Source of the DNA: CAVDHB01 sp963608705
GTDB taxonomy: Bacteria; Bacteroidota; Bacteroidia; Bacteroidales; Bacteroidaceae
Direction: 5' to 3'
DNA length: 19,092 bases
Assembly: GCA_963608705.1 (NCBI GenBank)
Contig: CAVDHB010000053.1
Coordinates: forward strand, 1 to 19,092
Shown here: positions 6,381 to 15,044 of the stretch, piece by piece
Layout of the letters: each line of letters opens with the position of its first letter
Numbering within the stretch: the stretch's first letter is position 1
Translations under genes and position numbers: made by a program
Notes under the pieces: model-generated
Seen by the model: only the letters and a program-made list of their open reading frames with translations
The model's database searches: none
Told to the model about the DNA's origin: nothing

Positions 6381-7376
6381 ATGGAAACAGGAGATTTAAA
6401 GACGATAAAATGGGGTTTCATTGGCTGCGGAGAGGCTACGGAGAAGAAAAGCGGCCCTGCTTTTCAGTCCATAGATGGCTCTGTGGTGGTCGCCGTCATG
6501 GGGCGGAACGAAGAGAAGACCAGGGAATACGCCCTGCGCCATCACATCCGCCGTTACTACACTGACCCGCAGGCACTGATTAACGACCCGGACGTGAATG
6601 CGGTCTACATCGCCACGCCTCCTTCTTCGCACGCCACTTATGCCATCATGGCCATGAAGGCGGGAAAGCCCGTTTATGTGGAGAAGCCGCTGGCTACCTC
6701 TTACGAGGATTGTCTGCGGGTGAACCGTATTTCCGAACGCACGGGACAGCCTTGTTTCGTGGCTTATTACCGTCGTTATCTCCCTTATTTCCTTAAAGTG
6801 AAGGAACTGCTTGCCTCTGATGTGATAGGGAAGGTGATGAATGTGCAGATTCGTTTCGCTGTGCCTCCCAGAGACTTGGACTATAATTGTAAGAATCTCC
6901 CTTGGCGTGTGCAGCCCGACATTGCAGGAGGAGGTTATTTCTATGACCTCGCTCCCCATCAGATAGACCTTTTGCAGGAGATGTTAGGAGTCATTACCGA
7001 GGCGAACGGAGTGACAGTGAACCGGGGTGGACTCTATCAGGCGGAGGACTCCGTGAGTGCGTGCTTCCGTTTCGAGTCGGGACTTGTAGGTTCTGGTTCC
7101 TGGTGTTTCGTGGCGCATGAGTCGGCCAAGGAAGATCGCATCGAGCTGATTGGAGACAAAGGGATGATTTGCTTCTCAGTATTCACCTACGAGCCTATCG
7201 GACTCCACACGGAAGCTGGACGGCAAGAAATCGTGGTGGACAATCCCCCCATTGTGCAGATGCCCTTGATTCAGCAGATAGTGCGTCATCTTCAGGGACA
7301 AGGCATTTGCAAGTGTGACAGTGTGAGTGCTACTCCTGCCAATTGGGTGATAGACTGTATCTTGAATAAATTATAA
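6381..7376 (+). CDS. Gfo/Idh/MocA family oxidoreductase
   Basis: This 331-residue cytoplasmic NAD(P)-dependent dehydrogenase acts on a sugar or cyclitol-like substrate that cannot be named from sequence. The N-terminal Rossmann fold starts with GFIGCGEAT (12-20). The family motif EKP, holding the catalytic Lys102, is at 101-103 after the VYIATPPSSH strand. The second domain carries GGGYFYDLAPHQIDLL (183-198), matching the conserved GGG...D..xH pattern with Asp189 and His193. It has no signal peptide, so it is not one of the secreted glycosidase-like members. It is followed five bases later by a DUF4421 gene and may be cotranscribed with it, although the two share no obvious pathway. Confidence 0.93.
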   Translation: METGDLKTIKWGFIGCGEATEKKSGPAFQSIDGSVVVAVMGRNEEKTREYALRHHIRRYYTDPQALINDPDVNAVYIATPPSSHATYAIMAMKAGKPVYVEKPLATSYEDCLRVNRISERTGQPCFVAYYRRYLPYFLKVKELLASDVIGKVMNVQIRFAVPPRDLDYNCKNLPWRVQPDIAGGGYFYDLAPHQIDLLQEMLGVITEANGVTVNRGGLYQAEDSVSACFRFESGLVGSGSWCFVAHESAKEDRIELIGDKGMICFSVFTYEPIGLHTEAGRQEIVVDNPPIVQMPLIQQIVRHLQGQGICKCDSVSATPANWVIDCILNKL

Positions 7377-7381
7377 TACCT

Positions 7382-8470
7382 ATGCGTCTGCTTCCGGGAA
7401 TCATCGTGTGTTGTGGGTTGGTCCTTCCAGCCGTGGCTTCCGAACGTCCGTCTTTGTCAACGGATAGTCTTCCCGGACGGAAGACGTTTTTTCTCTGGAA
7501 AGGCATCCGTAACTTCGTGGAGAGCTTTGACGACATAGACACTGCATGGGTGGAGCCGAACCACTATAATTATGCGTTCATGATTCAGAACTCCAATTAC
7601 GGGGACTCTTACCGCATTTCGAACGGGAAGCAGGCCATTCAGTTCGCTCCGAACTTCACTTACCGCATCGGAGGGTATTTCGGTTGGAGATGGATCTTCG
7701 TGGGTTATACCTGGGATGTGAGCCGTTGGTTCTCTGGGCATCACAACATTCCGAAGAACGACTTCCAACTGAGCCTGTACAGCTCACGGCTGGGATGCGA
7801 CCTGTTCTATCGGCAGACGGGGAACAATTTTCGGATAAAGAGTACTACGAACGTGTTTGGCGAAGGAACTTCTTCAGCACAAAATTTGGACTTCAGAGGG
7901 TTAGACGTGCGGATGAAAGGGCTGAACTTGTATTATGTCTTCAACTATAAGCGTTTCTCTTACCCTGCGGCTTTCTCCCAAAGCACCAACCAGCGGAGAA
8001 GTCAAGGCACGTTCAAACTGGGCTTCTCCTATTCCAACCACGACATCCGTTTTGACAAGAACCAGCTTCCTTCTTCTATTCTAAGCCGCATGGACACCGC
8101 CCGGCTTTATGACCGGGTGAAGTTCCACGACTATGCGCTCACTTTTGGCTACGCCTACAACTGGGTCTTTGCCCGCAACTGGCTTGCTTGTCTCTCCCTT
8201 GACCCTGCCATTGGGTATAAGCATTCAGAAATTCAGGCGGTTAAGCACAATAACTTTTTGCATCATTTTATCCGTAATATTAATTTTGACTTGATAACTC
8301 GTGCGGCGGTTACTTGGAACAACGGACATTATTTCGTCGGGACATCTTTGGTGGTGAATACCTACAATTACCGCAAGCCGGCATTCTCCGTGACCAGTAA
8401 TTTCGGTGTGTTGAACATTTACTTCGGCTTCAACTTCTCGCTAAAGAAGCAGTACCGCAAGAAACGCTGA
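7382..8470 (+). CDS. DUF4421 family exported protein, probable outer-membrane barrel
   Basis: This 362-residue protein has a signal peptide (hydrophobic run at 4-18, likely cleavage after AVA near residue 19-20). The mature part is rich in aromatic residues in alternating strands, with the block APNFTYRIGGYFGWRWIFVG that I recognise as typical of DUF4421, a family almost confined to Bacteroidetes. It ends in a strand-rich region (NIYFGFNFSL) as outer-membrane barrels often do. No biochemical function is known to me. It starts five bases after the oxidoreductase stop and ends ten bases before the convergent lipoprotein gene, with no clear terminator between. Confidence 0.85.
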   Translation: MRLLPGIIVCCGLVLPAVASERPSLSTDSLPGRKTFFLWKGIRNFVESFDDIDTAWVEPNHYNYAFMIQNSNYGDSYRISNGKQAIQFAPNFTYRIGGYFGWRWIFVGYTWDVSRWFSGHHNIPKNDFQLSLYSSRLGCDLFYRQTGNNFRIKSTTNVFGEGTSSAQNLDFRGLDVRMKGLNLYYVFNYKRFSYPAAFSQSTNQRRSQGTFKLGFSYSNHDIRFDKNQLPSSILSRMDTARLYDRVKFHDYALTFGYAYNWVFARNWLACLSLDPAIGYKHSEIQAVKHNNFLHHFIRNINFDLITRAAVTWNNGHYFVGTSLVVNTYNYRKPAFSVTSNFGVLNIYFGFNFSLKKQYRKKR

Positions 8471-8480
8471 TGGCGGCAGG

Positions 8481-9047
8481 TCACTCCGCCTCTTTCGGGT
8501 CTGGGTCGGAGCCGTCCAAGGTCTCTTCCTTCATCAAGTGCATTCCGCCGTCGGGGGTAATCTCGACGGAAAGCGACTGGTTCATGTCCGCCTGCGGGTA
8601 GGACACGCTGATGGAGAATACGATGCGGTCTTTCTTCACCTCGTCAAAAGCCATGCCCTCCAAGATGCCGTTTTTCACGAAAGAAGTATCTATCATTGTC
8701 TCGAAATTCTTTTTCATAAATGACCGGGAGAAGAAAGGTCTTCCGTTGGATTGGATGTCCAGACGCACCACGTTGTCGATATATTGGTTGCCGTCCTCGT
8801 CCGTGATGGCCGGAAGGCTGTTGTCTGGTTTGCGGCTGATGGTATACGTGTATTTTATCCCTTGCAGCGTGGCGGTGCCCCGTGTGGTCATACTGTCCAT
8901 CCGTATGATGCCCGACTTCTTGTCTACAGTCAGGTGATAGGGTGTCCGTTCCTCCGTGGTCAGGTCATCCATCGTCTTTTTCTTCCCGCATCCGGCCAGG
9001 GCAAGCAGCGCAAGCCCCCATGCCAAACAATCTTTTACCATGCTCAT
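8481..9047 (-). CDS. DUF4738-like lipoprotein
   Basis: This 188-residue protein has a lipoprotein signal, MSMVKDCLAWGLALLALAGC, with lipidated Cys20. The mature sequence begins with lysines and is mostly beta-strand, with a DEDGNQYIDNVV segment and an FFSRSF segment. The overall pattern fits the Bacteroidetes DUF4738 family, which has no known activity. An alternative start is the third codon (9041). It faces the feoAB gene divergently over about 120 bases and converges on the DUF4421 gene. The name is from memory of the family and is less certain than the lipoprotein call. Confidence 0.75.
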   Translation of the reverse strand: MSMVKDCLAWGLALLALAGCGKKKTMDDLTTEERTPYHLTVDKKSGIIRMDSMTTRGTATLQGIKYTYTISRKPDNSLPAITDEDGNQYIDNVVRLDIQSNGRPFFSRSFMKKNFETMIDTSFVKNGILEGMAFDEVKKDRIVFSISVSYPQADMNQSLSVEITPDGGMHLMKEETLDGSDPDPKEAE

Positions 9048-9166
9048 GATTCAAATTTTTACGCGAATGAACGAAAACAGAATGAGAAAAGCAAGCGACG
9101 AAAAGGATTTTTGCTTAACTTCGCGAGGCGGTGTCGAAAGAGGCATCGGACAGAGTAAATATTGTT

Positions 9167-11587
9167 ATGCAGTTATCAGATTTAAAAACAGGCGAAAAGG
9201 GAGTGATAGTGCGAGTGCACGGCCACGGCTCTTTCCGCAAACGAATAGTGGAAATGGGCTTCATCAAGGGAAACACGGTGGAAGTGATTCTCAACGCGCC
9301 CTTGCGGGATCCTGTGGAGTATGAAATCTTAGGCTATAAAATATCGCTGCGAAGAGAAGAGGCGGCGATGATAGATGTGGTCAGCGAGGAAGAGGCCAAG
9401 CAGTCCAAATCTGCCACACATACAGAAGAGACGTTGCTCGGATTGGTAAGCGACGGTTCTGATGCGGTGATGCGGCGAATGAAATCATTGGCCGAGAAAG
9501 AGCGGAAGACCATCACCGTGGCGTTGGTGGGAAACCCCAACTGCGGAAAGACTTCTCTCTTCAACATCGCCAGCGGATCCAGTGAACACGTGGGAAACTA
9601 TTCTGGCGTGACCGTCGAGGCCAAGACCGGGCATTTCAATTACAAGGGCTACCGCTTCAACTTGGTAGACCTGCCCGGCACTTATTCTCTCACGGCCTAT
9701 TCCCCCGAGGAGTTGTATGTCCGCAAGCACATCATCGAGAAGACCCCCGATGTCATCTTGAACGTCATAGACGCTTCCAATCTGGAACGCAACCTCTACT
9801 TGACCTGCCAGCTCATTGACATGAACGAACGCATGGTAGGTGCGCTTAATATGTGGGACGACTTGGAACGCAGTGGAGCGCAGTTGGATTACCAGAAACT
9901 CTCCGAACTGTTAGGTGTGCCGATGGTGCCCACCGTGGGAAGAAACGGAGAGGGAATCGAAAGGCTCTTCGATATGGTTATAAAGGTGTACGAGTACACC
10001 GACTCTCCCGCACAGGAGAAAAGCATGGAGAAGATATGCCACCATATACACGTGAACCATGGCCCGGTGTTGGAGCGTAGTATCGACACGCTGAAACTTA
10101 TGATTCAGAAAGACGAGAACATCCGCTATAAGTATTCCACCCGTTTCCTCGCCATCAAACTCTTGGAGAACGACGAGGACGTGGAACGTATCGTGGCGGC
10201 GTTGCCCAATGGCACGTCTGTACTTGCCCAAAAAGACAAGGAGTGCAAGCTGTTGGAGGACGAACTGAAAGAAAGCGGCGAGTCGGCCATCACGGATGCC
10301 AAGTACGGCTTCATAGAGGGTGCCTTGAAGGAAACTTACAAGGAAAGCCCGTGGGAGAAGGAGAAGACCACTGCCACGATAGACAAAATCGTAACCAGCC
10401 GTGTGTGGGGATTTCCTATTTTCTTTCTCCTTCTTTATCTTATTTTCCAAGGCACGTTCACCATTGGTCAGTACCCGATGGATTGGATTGACGCAGGCGT
10501 GGCTTGGCTCAGCGACTTTGTAAAGGCGGAGATGCCCGATGGCTCGTTGAAAGACATGTTAGTGGACGGTGTGCTGGCTGGAGTGGGCAGTGTGATTGTC
10601 TTCCTGCCCAACATTCTCATCCTCTATTTCTTCATTTCCCTGCTGGAGGACAGCGGCTACATGGCGCGGGCTGCCTTCATCATGGACAAAATCATGCACA
10701 AGATGGGGCTGCATGGTAAGTCGTTCATTCCCATGATTATGGGATTCGGCTGCAATGTGCCGGCCATCATGGCCTCCCGTACTGTGGAGAACCCCAAGAG
10801 CCGGCTTATCACGATGTTAGTGACTCCCTTGATGTCCTGCTCGGCCCGGTTGCCGCTCTACATCATCTTGACGGGTGCGTTCTTCCCTGACCATGCCGCA
10901 GGGGTGATGCTCGGACTTTATGCCTTGGGTATCTTGTTGGCCGTGGCGTTGGCGCGTCTCTTCAGTAAGATGATATTGAAAGGAGACGACACACCCTTTG
11001 TGATGGAACTGCCGCCTTACCGTCTGCCGACAGGAAAGGCCATCTTCCGTCACACGTGGGAAAAGGGCAGACAATATTTGCAGAAGATGGGTGGTATCAT
11101 CCTTGTGGCCAGTATCTTGATATGGTTCCTTGGCTACTTTCCCCGCACTTCGGAGCATGAGACGCAGTTGCAGCAACAGGAGAACTCTTATATAGGAAAG
11201 ATAGGCCATGCCATTGAGCCGGTTATCCGTCCTTTGGGATTTGACTGGAAATTAGGCATCGGACTGGTTTCCGGAGTGGGAGCGAAGGAACTGGTGGTAA
11301 GCACTATGGGAGTGTTGTACAGCGACCATGCACCCCAGAACGCTTCCGTTGATGATGCGGACACATGGCTTCAGCAGGCTATGCGCAGCACGATGACACC
11401 CCTGGAGGCCGTGAGCTACATGGTCTTCACGCTGCTCTATTTCCCTTGTATCGCTACTATTGCGGCCATTAAGAACGAGAGTGGAAGTTGGAAATACGCC
11501 ATATTTACCGCCGTGTACACCTGTGTGTTGGCATGGGTCATGTCCTTCCTCGTGTACAACATAGGCGGACTGATATTCACAAATTAA
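9167..11587 (+). CDS. feoB: Ferrous iron transporter, FeoA-FeoB fusion
   Basis: This 806-residue protein joins a FeoA SH3-like domain (about 1-75: MQLSDLKTGEKG..., RIVEMGFIKG) to a full FeoB. The G domain has G1 GNPNCGKT (122-129), G3 DLPG (168-171) and G4 NMWD (228-231). The membrane part has the gate motif GCNVPAI and a CSARLP segment typical of FeoB. It imports Fe2+ across the inner membrane in low-oxygen settings, powered or gated by nucleotide hydrolysis. The fused form is common in Bacteroidetes. The ATG at 9167 opens exactly at the FeoA consensus and is preferred over an upstream GTG at 9131, which adds 12 non-homologous residues. I could not find a convincing Fur site or promoter in the upstream 120 bases. 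fhs follows after 26 bases. Confidence 0.95.
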   Translation: MQLSDLKTGEKGVIVRVHGHGSFRKRIVEMGFIKGNTVEVILNAPLRDPVEYEILGYKISLRREEAAMIDVVSEEEAKQSKSATHTEETLLGLVSDGSDAVMRRMKSLAEKERKTITVALVGNPNCGKTSLFNIASGSSEHVGNYSGVTVEAKTGHFNYKGYRFNLVDLPGTYSLTAYSPEELYVRKHIIEKTPDVILNVIDASNLERNLYLTCQLIDMNERMVGALNMWDDLERSGAQLDYQKLSELLGVPMVPTVGRNGEGIERLFDMVIKVYEYTDSPAQEKSMEKICHHIHVNHGPVLERSIDTLKLMIQKDENIRYKYSTRFLAIKLLENDEDVERIVAALPNGTSVLAQKDKECKLLEDELKESGESAITDAKYGFIEGALKETYKESPWEKEKTTATIDKIVTSRVWGFPIFFLLLYLIFQGTFTIGQYPMDWIDAGVAWLSDFVKAEMPDGSLKDMLVDGVLAGVGSVIVFLPNILILYFFISLLEDSGYMARAAFIMDKIMHKMGLHGKSFIPMIMGFGCNVPAIMASRTVENPKSRLITMLVTPLMSCSARLPLYIILTGAFFPDHAAGVMLGLYALGILLAVALARLFSKMILKGDDTPFVMELPPYRLPTGKAIFRHTWEKGRQYLQKMGGIILVASILIWFLGYFPRTSEHETQLQQQENSYIGKIGHAIEPVIRPLGFDWKLGIGLVSGVGAKELVVSTMGVLYSDHAPQNASVDDADTWLQQAMRSTMTPLEAVSYMVFTLLYFPCIATIAAIKNESGSWKYAIFTAVYTCVLAWVMSFLVYNIGGLIFTN

Positions 11588-11613
11588 AGTAGATAACTAA
11601 TAACCTATTCATT

Positions 11614-13281
11614 ATGAAGACAGACATTGAGATAGCTCAGGAAGCGAAGTTGGAATCGATTGCACAGGTGGCGGCAAAGGCGGGCATACCCGCCGAGGTG
11701 CTGGAACCTTACGGCAAATATATCGCCAAAGTGCCTTACCGCTTGATTGACCGTGACAGGATGGCCAAGAGCAATTTGATACTGGTCACGGCCATCACCC
11801 CCACCAAGGCGGGTATCGGAAAGACCACGGTGTCTATAGGACTGGCCATGGGTATGGCTAAGATTGGGAAGAACGCCGTGTTGGCACTTCGTGAGCCGTC
11901 CTTAGGCCCGTGCTTTGGCATGAAGGGCGGAGCGGCTGGCGGGGGATATGCGCAGGTACTGCCCATGGAGAAGATAAACCTGCACTTCACGGGCGACTTC
12001 CACGCCATCACTTCCGCACATAACTTGATTGCGGCGATGCTCGACAATTATATTTACCAGAAACTCGAAGAAGGCTTCACCCTGAAACAGCGTTTGTGGA
12101 ACCGGGTGATGGACATGAACGACCGGGCTTTGCGCCAAATCGTCACCGGACTGGGCAAGGCAAACGGACTGGTGCAGGAGAACGGGTTTGATATTACGCC
12201 TGCTTCAGAGATTATGGCCCTCTTCTGTTTCGCCACGGACGAAGACGACCTGCGTCGAAGGATTGACCAGGTAGTGGTGGGTATCCTCCCGGACGACACG
12301 CCTTTCACCGTAAAAGATCTCGGTATTACGGGAGCAGTCATGGCTTTGCTGAGCGAGGCCATCTCGCCTAATCTGGTACAGACTGTGGAACACACTCCGG
12401 CCTTTGTACACGGAGGACCTTTCGCCAACATCGCTCACGGATGTAATTCCCTGTTGGCCACGGAACTGGCCATGACCTACGGTGACTATGCCATCACAGA
12501 GGCTGGATTCGGCGCTGATTTGGGTGCCGAGAAGTTCCTTGACATTGCCTGCGTGAAAGCCGGGCTTTGCCCCAAGCTGACACTGTTAGTGGTTACGTCC
12601 AGAGCTTTGAAGATGCACGGAGGAGCCGAGTACGAGCATATCGGAGAACCAAATATGGAGGCTTTCCTCAAAGGCTTCGAGAATATGGACAAACATATCC
12701 GCAACTTGCGCAAGTTCGGCCAGAACGTTTTGGTGGCGTTCAACTACTATGCGGGCGATAGCGAGAGTGAAATTGCGGAACTGCGCCGCCACTGCGCCGA
12801 GTTGAAAGTGGGCTTCGCCGTGAACAAGGCCTTCATGGAAGGCGGAGACGGTGCCCGTGAACTGGCCGAAAAGGTGGTGGAACTTATCGAAAAGCATCCT
12901 TCTGAACCCGTGGTGAAGCCCTTGTACAGTCTGGAAGACAGTATCGAGGAGAAAATCTCCAAGGTGGCGTGCGGCTACTATGGTGCGGCAAAGGTGATAT
13001 ACCGTCCGGCAGCCCGGAAGATGATAGCTCGCTTGGAGAAGATGGGATACGACAAGTTCCCTGTCTGCATCGCTAAGACACAGTATAGTTTCTCCACCAA
13101 CGCCAAGCTCTATGGCGCGCCGGAAGGATTCCCCTTCGAAGTGCAGGACATCGTGCTGAACGCCGGGGCGGAGATGTTGGTGGTTATTGCGGGAAGCATT
13201 ATGCGGATGCCAGGACTGCCAAAGTCACCCCAAGCGTTGCGTATAGACTATCATCACGGCGTGTTTACAGGACTTTCTTAA
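11614..13281 (+). CDS. fhs: Formate-tetrahydrofolate ligase
   Basis: This 555-residue cytoplasmic enzyme makes 10-formyltetrahydrofolate from formate, ATP and tetrahydrofolate, feeding one-carbon units to purine and fMet synthesis. The P-loop ITPTKAGIGKTT (61-72) replaces the more usual TPAGEGK form, as I recall it does in other Bacteroidetes. The blocks REPSLGPCFGMKGGAAGGGY and HFTGDFHAITSAHN are nearly invariant in the family, and length is normal. The start follows an A/T-rich leader without a Shine-Dalgarno sequence. The 26-base gap to feoAB would allow cotranscription, although the functions differ. No terminator is evident before the tRNA-His promoter. Confidence 0.97.
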   Translation: MKTDIEIAQEAKLESIAQVAAKAGIPAEVLEPYGKYIAKVPYRLIDRDRMAKSNLILVTAITPTKAGIGKTTVSIGLAMGMAKIGKNAVLALREPSLGPCFGMKGGAAGGGYAQVLPMEKINLHFTGDFHAITSAHNLIAAMLDNYIYQKLEEGFTLKQRLWNRVMDMNDRALRQIVTGLGKANGLVQENGFDITPASEIMALFCFATDEDDLRRRIDQVVVGILPDDTPFTVKDLGITGAVMALLSEAISPNLVQTVEHTPAFVHGGPFANIAHGCNSLLATELAMTYGDYAITEAGFGADLGAEKFLDIACVKAGLCPKLTLLVVTSRALKMHGGAEYEHIGEPNMEAFLKGFENMDKHIRNLRKFGQNVLVAFNYYAGDSESEIAELRRHCAELKVGFAVNKAFMEGGDGARELAEKVVELIEKHPSEPVVKPLYSLEDSIEEKISKVACGYYGAAKVIYRPAARKMIARLEKMGYDKFPVCIAKTQYSFSTNAKLYGAPEGFPFEVQDIVLNAGAEMLVVIAGSIMRMPGLPKSPQALRIDYHHGVFTGLS

Positions 13282-13307
13282 GTTTTTTGCAAAAAAGTGC
13301 GAGAAAA

Positions 13308-13339
13308 TTTGGCGGAGAAAAAAAAACGCCTTATCTTTG
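13308..13339 (+). promoter_or_regulatory. Promoter of tRNA-His
   Basis: TTTG (13308-13311), 20 bases, then TATCTTTG (13332-13339) is a perfect match to the Bacteroides promoter consensus. The start is expected near 13345, leaving a leader of about 43 bases to be processed from the tRNA 5' end. Confidence 0.88.
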
Positions 13340-13388
13340 CACTCGCTTTCGGGAACGAAGTTAATTCGAAACGAAAAGCAATTTGACG

Positions 13389-13462
13389 GTGGATGTAGTT
13401 CAGTTGGTTAGAGCGTCAGTTTGTGGCACTGAATGTCGTGGGTTCGAATCCCACCCTCCACC
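13389..13462 (+). tRNA. tRNA-His (anticodon GTG)
   Basis: The cloverleaf has anticodon stem TCAGT/ACTGA with loop TTGTGGC, so anticodon GTG (His), a T arm GTGGG-TTCGAAT-CCCAC, and acceptor GTGGATG opposite CCTCCAC. An extra G at 13388 provides the G-1 that is the identity mark of tRNA-His, opposite C73. The sixth acceptor pair reads T-C, a mismatch. CCA is not encoded. It has its own promoter and a terminator ten bases downstream. Confidence 0.96.
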
Positions 13463-13472
13463 CTCCGAAAAG

Positions 13473-13500
13473 GCCGGACACAATGTGTGTCCGGCTTTTT
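13473..13500 (+). terminator. Intrinsic terminator of tRNA-His
   Basis: A perfect 10-bp stem GCCGGACACA/TGTGTCCGGC (13473-13482, 13486-13495) with a 3-base loop is followed by TTTTT. Confidence 0.92.
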
Positions 13501-13525
13501 CGTTATTCGTTTCGTGGTGTGGAAA

Positions 13526-13541
13526 TAAATTTGTAAGTTTG
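13526..13541 (+). promoter_or_regulatory. Tandem -7 boxes upstream of the DUF3298-like operon
   Basis: TAAATTTG (13526-13533) and TAAGTTTG (13534-13541) are two back-to-back exact matches to TAnnTTTG. The second would start transcription near 13547, about 20 bases before the ATG. The best -33 candidate is TTCG (13511-13514), one base off TTTG, 19 bases before the second box. This promoter probably drives the genes up to pabB. Confidence 0.6.
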
Positions 13542-13566
13542 CACAGAATAAAGGAAAAGTGATAAT

Positions 13567-14379
13567 ATGAGCGGAAAAAGAATCCTGTATTTGCTGGCCG
13601 GATGGTGCGGACTGGCAATGGTGCTGGTCGCATGGGCGGCCTGCGGAAAGTCGAAGAGCTATCCCGACATCACCTTTTCCACTGTGAAGGTGGAGAAGCG
13701 CATTCTCTTGACGGAGGGGGACGCACCTTCGTGTGTCTTCTCGCTTGCCCTGCAATACGCGGCCAGTCCACGGAAAGAGGTGAACGAGCGCATCAACCAA
13801 GTGCTGGTCAGGGAACTTTTGGACGAAGACAGTCTCTCGCCCAAGGCGGCGGTGGATACTTTCGTCACCCGCTATGCCGGGATGTACACCACCCAGACAG
13901 CCTCGCTCTACCAACACGAGCAGAAAACGGCGGAAACCCGCAAATGGTACTCCTTCTCCTATAAACTTTCCACGCAGGTGGAAGAGGGTGGTGACGGTAT
14001 TCTCTGCTATCTCTCTGATTTTACAAAATACGAAGGTGGACCGGAGGAGTATCATTCCAAACGCTGGCTGAATTTCAGCAAGGAGACAGGGAAACGGATT
14101 GTCTTAGGCGACATCCTCAAACCCGGCTACGAGCCGGCACTGGACAAGCTGCTGTTGGCGGCTTTGATGGAGAAGAGGGCGTGTCAGACGGAACAGGCAC
14201 TCCATGCCGCCGGTTATCTGAACAACGCCGAGATGTATCCCTCCGACAATTATCTGATAAAAGACCACGCCCTCGTGTTTCTTTACCACGCAGGCGAGAT
14301 CGCTCCTTCCGACAAAGGGGAGATTGAGTTGACCATCTCCCTCGACGACTTGGAGGACTGGCTGAAGAAGACGGAATAA
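13567..14379 (+). CDS. DUF3298-like (RsiV C-terminal type) lipoprotein
   Basis: This is a 270-residue exported protein. The N-terminus has a basic start, a hydrophobic run (7-24) and Cys26 in WAAC, an imperfect lipobox (Trp where Leu or Val is usual), so lipidation is probable but not certain. The middle has the YEGGPEEYHSKRWLNFSKETG pattern (a variant of the YxGGAH..... NF...TG signature) and the end has LVFLYHAGEIAPSDKGEIEL, both typical of DUF3298 domains found in RsiV and related cell-envelope proteins. No transmembrane sigma-factor-binding part is present, so an anti-sigma role is not supported. It is the first gene of a probable operon with rsmG, the MBL hydrolase and pabB. Confidence 0.78.
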   Translation: MSGKRILYLLAGWCGLAMVLVAWAACGKSKSYPDITFSTVKVEKRILLTEGDAPSCVFSLALQYAASPRKEVNERINQVLVRELLDEDSLSPKAAVDTFVTRYAGMYTTQTASLYQHEQKTAETRKWYSFSYKLSTQVEEGGDGILCYLSDFTKYEGGPEEYHSKRWLNFSKETGKRIVLGDILKPGYEPALDKLLLAALMEKRACQTEQALHAAGYLNNAEMYPSDNYLIKDHALVFLYHAGEIAPSDKGEIELTISLDDLEDWLKKTE

Positions 14380-14403
14380 ACAAAATTGACAAGGTTAGAC
14401 CAC

Positions 14404-15030
14404 ATGGAAGAATTACTGCATTATTTCCCCCAAATGAGCGAGACGCAGCAAGAGCGTTTCGCCGCCCTGGATGCGTTGTACCGGGACTGGAATTCGAAAA
14501 TCAATGTCATATCTCGCAAGGACATCGACAACCTCTACTTGCATCATGTCTTGCACTCCTTGGGCATCGCCAAGGTGATTTCTTTCCGTCCCGGTACGGA
14601 AATCATGGACATCGGCACAGGTGGCGGTTTCCCCGGAATACCGTTGGCCATCTTGTTTCCGGAGTGTACTTTCCACCTCGTGGACAGTGTGGGCAAGAAA
14701 GTCCGGGTGGCACAGGAAGTGGCACAGGCCATCGGACTGGAGAACGTCACCTTCGCCCATGAGCGGGTGGAGGATGAAAAACGCAAGTTCGACTTCGTGG
14801 TGAGCCGCGGAGTCATGAGACTGCCTGAGCTGCTGCGCTTCGTGCGAAAGAATGTCCGTACCAAACCACAGCGCAACTCCGTGCCAAACGGCGTGTGGTG
14901 TTTGAAAGGGGGAGACTTGTCGGAAGAACTAAAGCCTGTCCGCAAAGAGGCCGAGGTATGGAACTTGGCCGACTATTTCAGTGAGCCGTATTTTGAGACG
15001 AAGAAACTGGTCTACGTGCCGGTACATTAA
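14404..15030 (+). CDS. rsmG: 16S rRNA (guanine-527 N7) methyltransferase
   Basis: This 208-residue enzyme uses S-adenosylmethionine to methylate G527 in the 530 loop of 16S rRNA; its loss in other bacteria gives low-level streptomycin resistance. The family motif NVISRKD is at 34-40, and the SAM-binding loop DIGTGGGFPGIPLA at 69-82. The SRGVMRLPEL segment (134-143) is the conserved post-IV region. The ATG at 14404 is preferred over a TTG at 14386, since homologues begin at or close to this Met. It lies 24 bases after the DUF3298-like gene and 14 bases before the MBL gene, so it is cotranscribed with them. Confidence 0.95.
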   Translation: MEELLHYFPQMSETQQERFAALDALYRDWNSKINVISRKDIDNLYLHHVLHSLGIAKVISFRPGTEIMDIGTGGGFPGIPLAILFPECTFHLVDSVGKKVRVAQEVAQAIGLENVTFAHERVEDEKRKFDFVVSRGVMRLPELLRFVRKNVRTKPQRNSVPNGVWCLKGGDLSEELKPVRKEAEVWNLADYFSEPYFETKKLVYVPVH

Positions 15031-15044
15031 ACAGGGAGACTTAT

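Noticed and set aside
8472..8490. GGCGG/CCGCC pairing between the DUF4421 and DUF4738 genes as a terminator
   Set aside because: Only five base pairs and no proper T-run; partly inside the coding end of the lipoprotein gene.
9131..9166. GTG start for the FeoA-FeoB fusion
   Set aside because: Adds 12 residues not seen at FeoA starts; the ATG at 9167 opens at the domain consensus.
13283..13299. Palindromic TTTTTTGCAAAAAA after fhs as a terminator
   Set aside because: A/T-only pairing around GC with no T-run after it; more likely part of the A/T-rich promoter region of tRNA-His.
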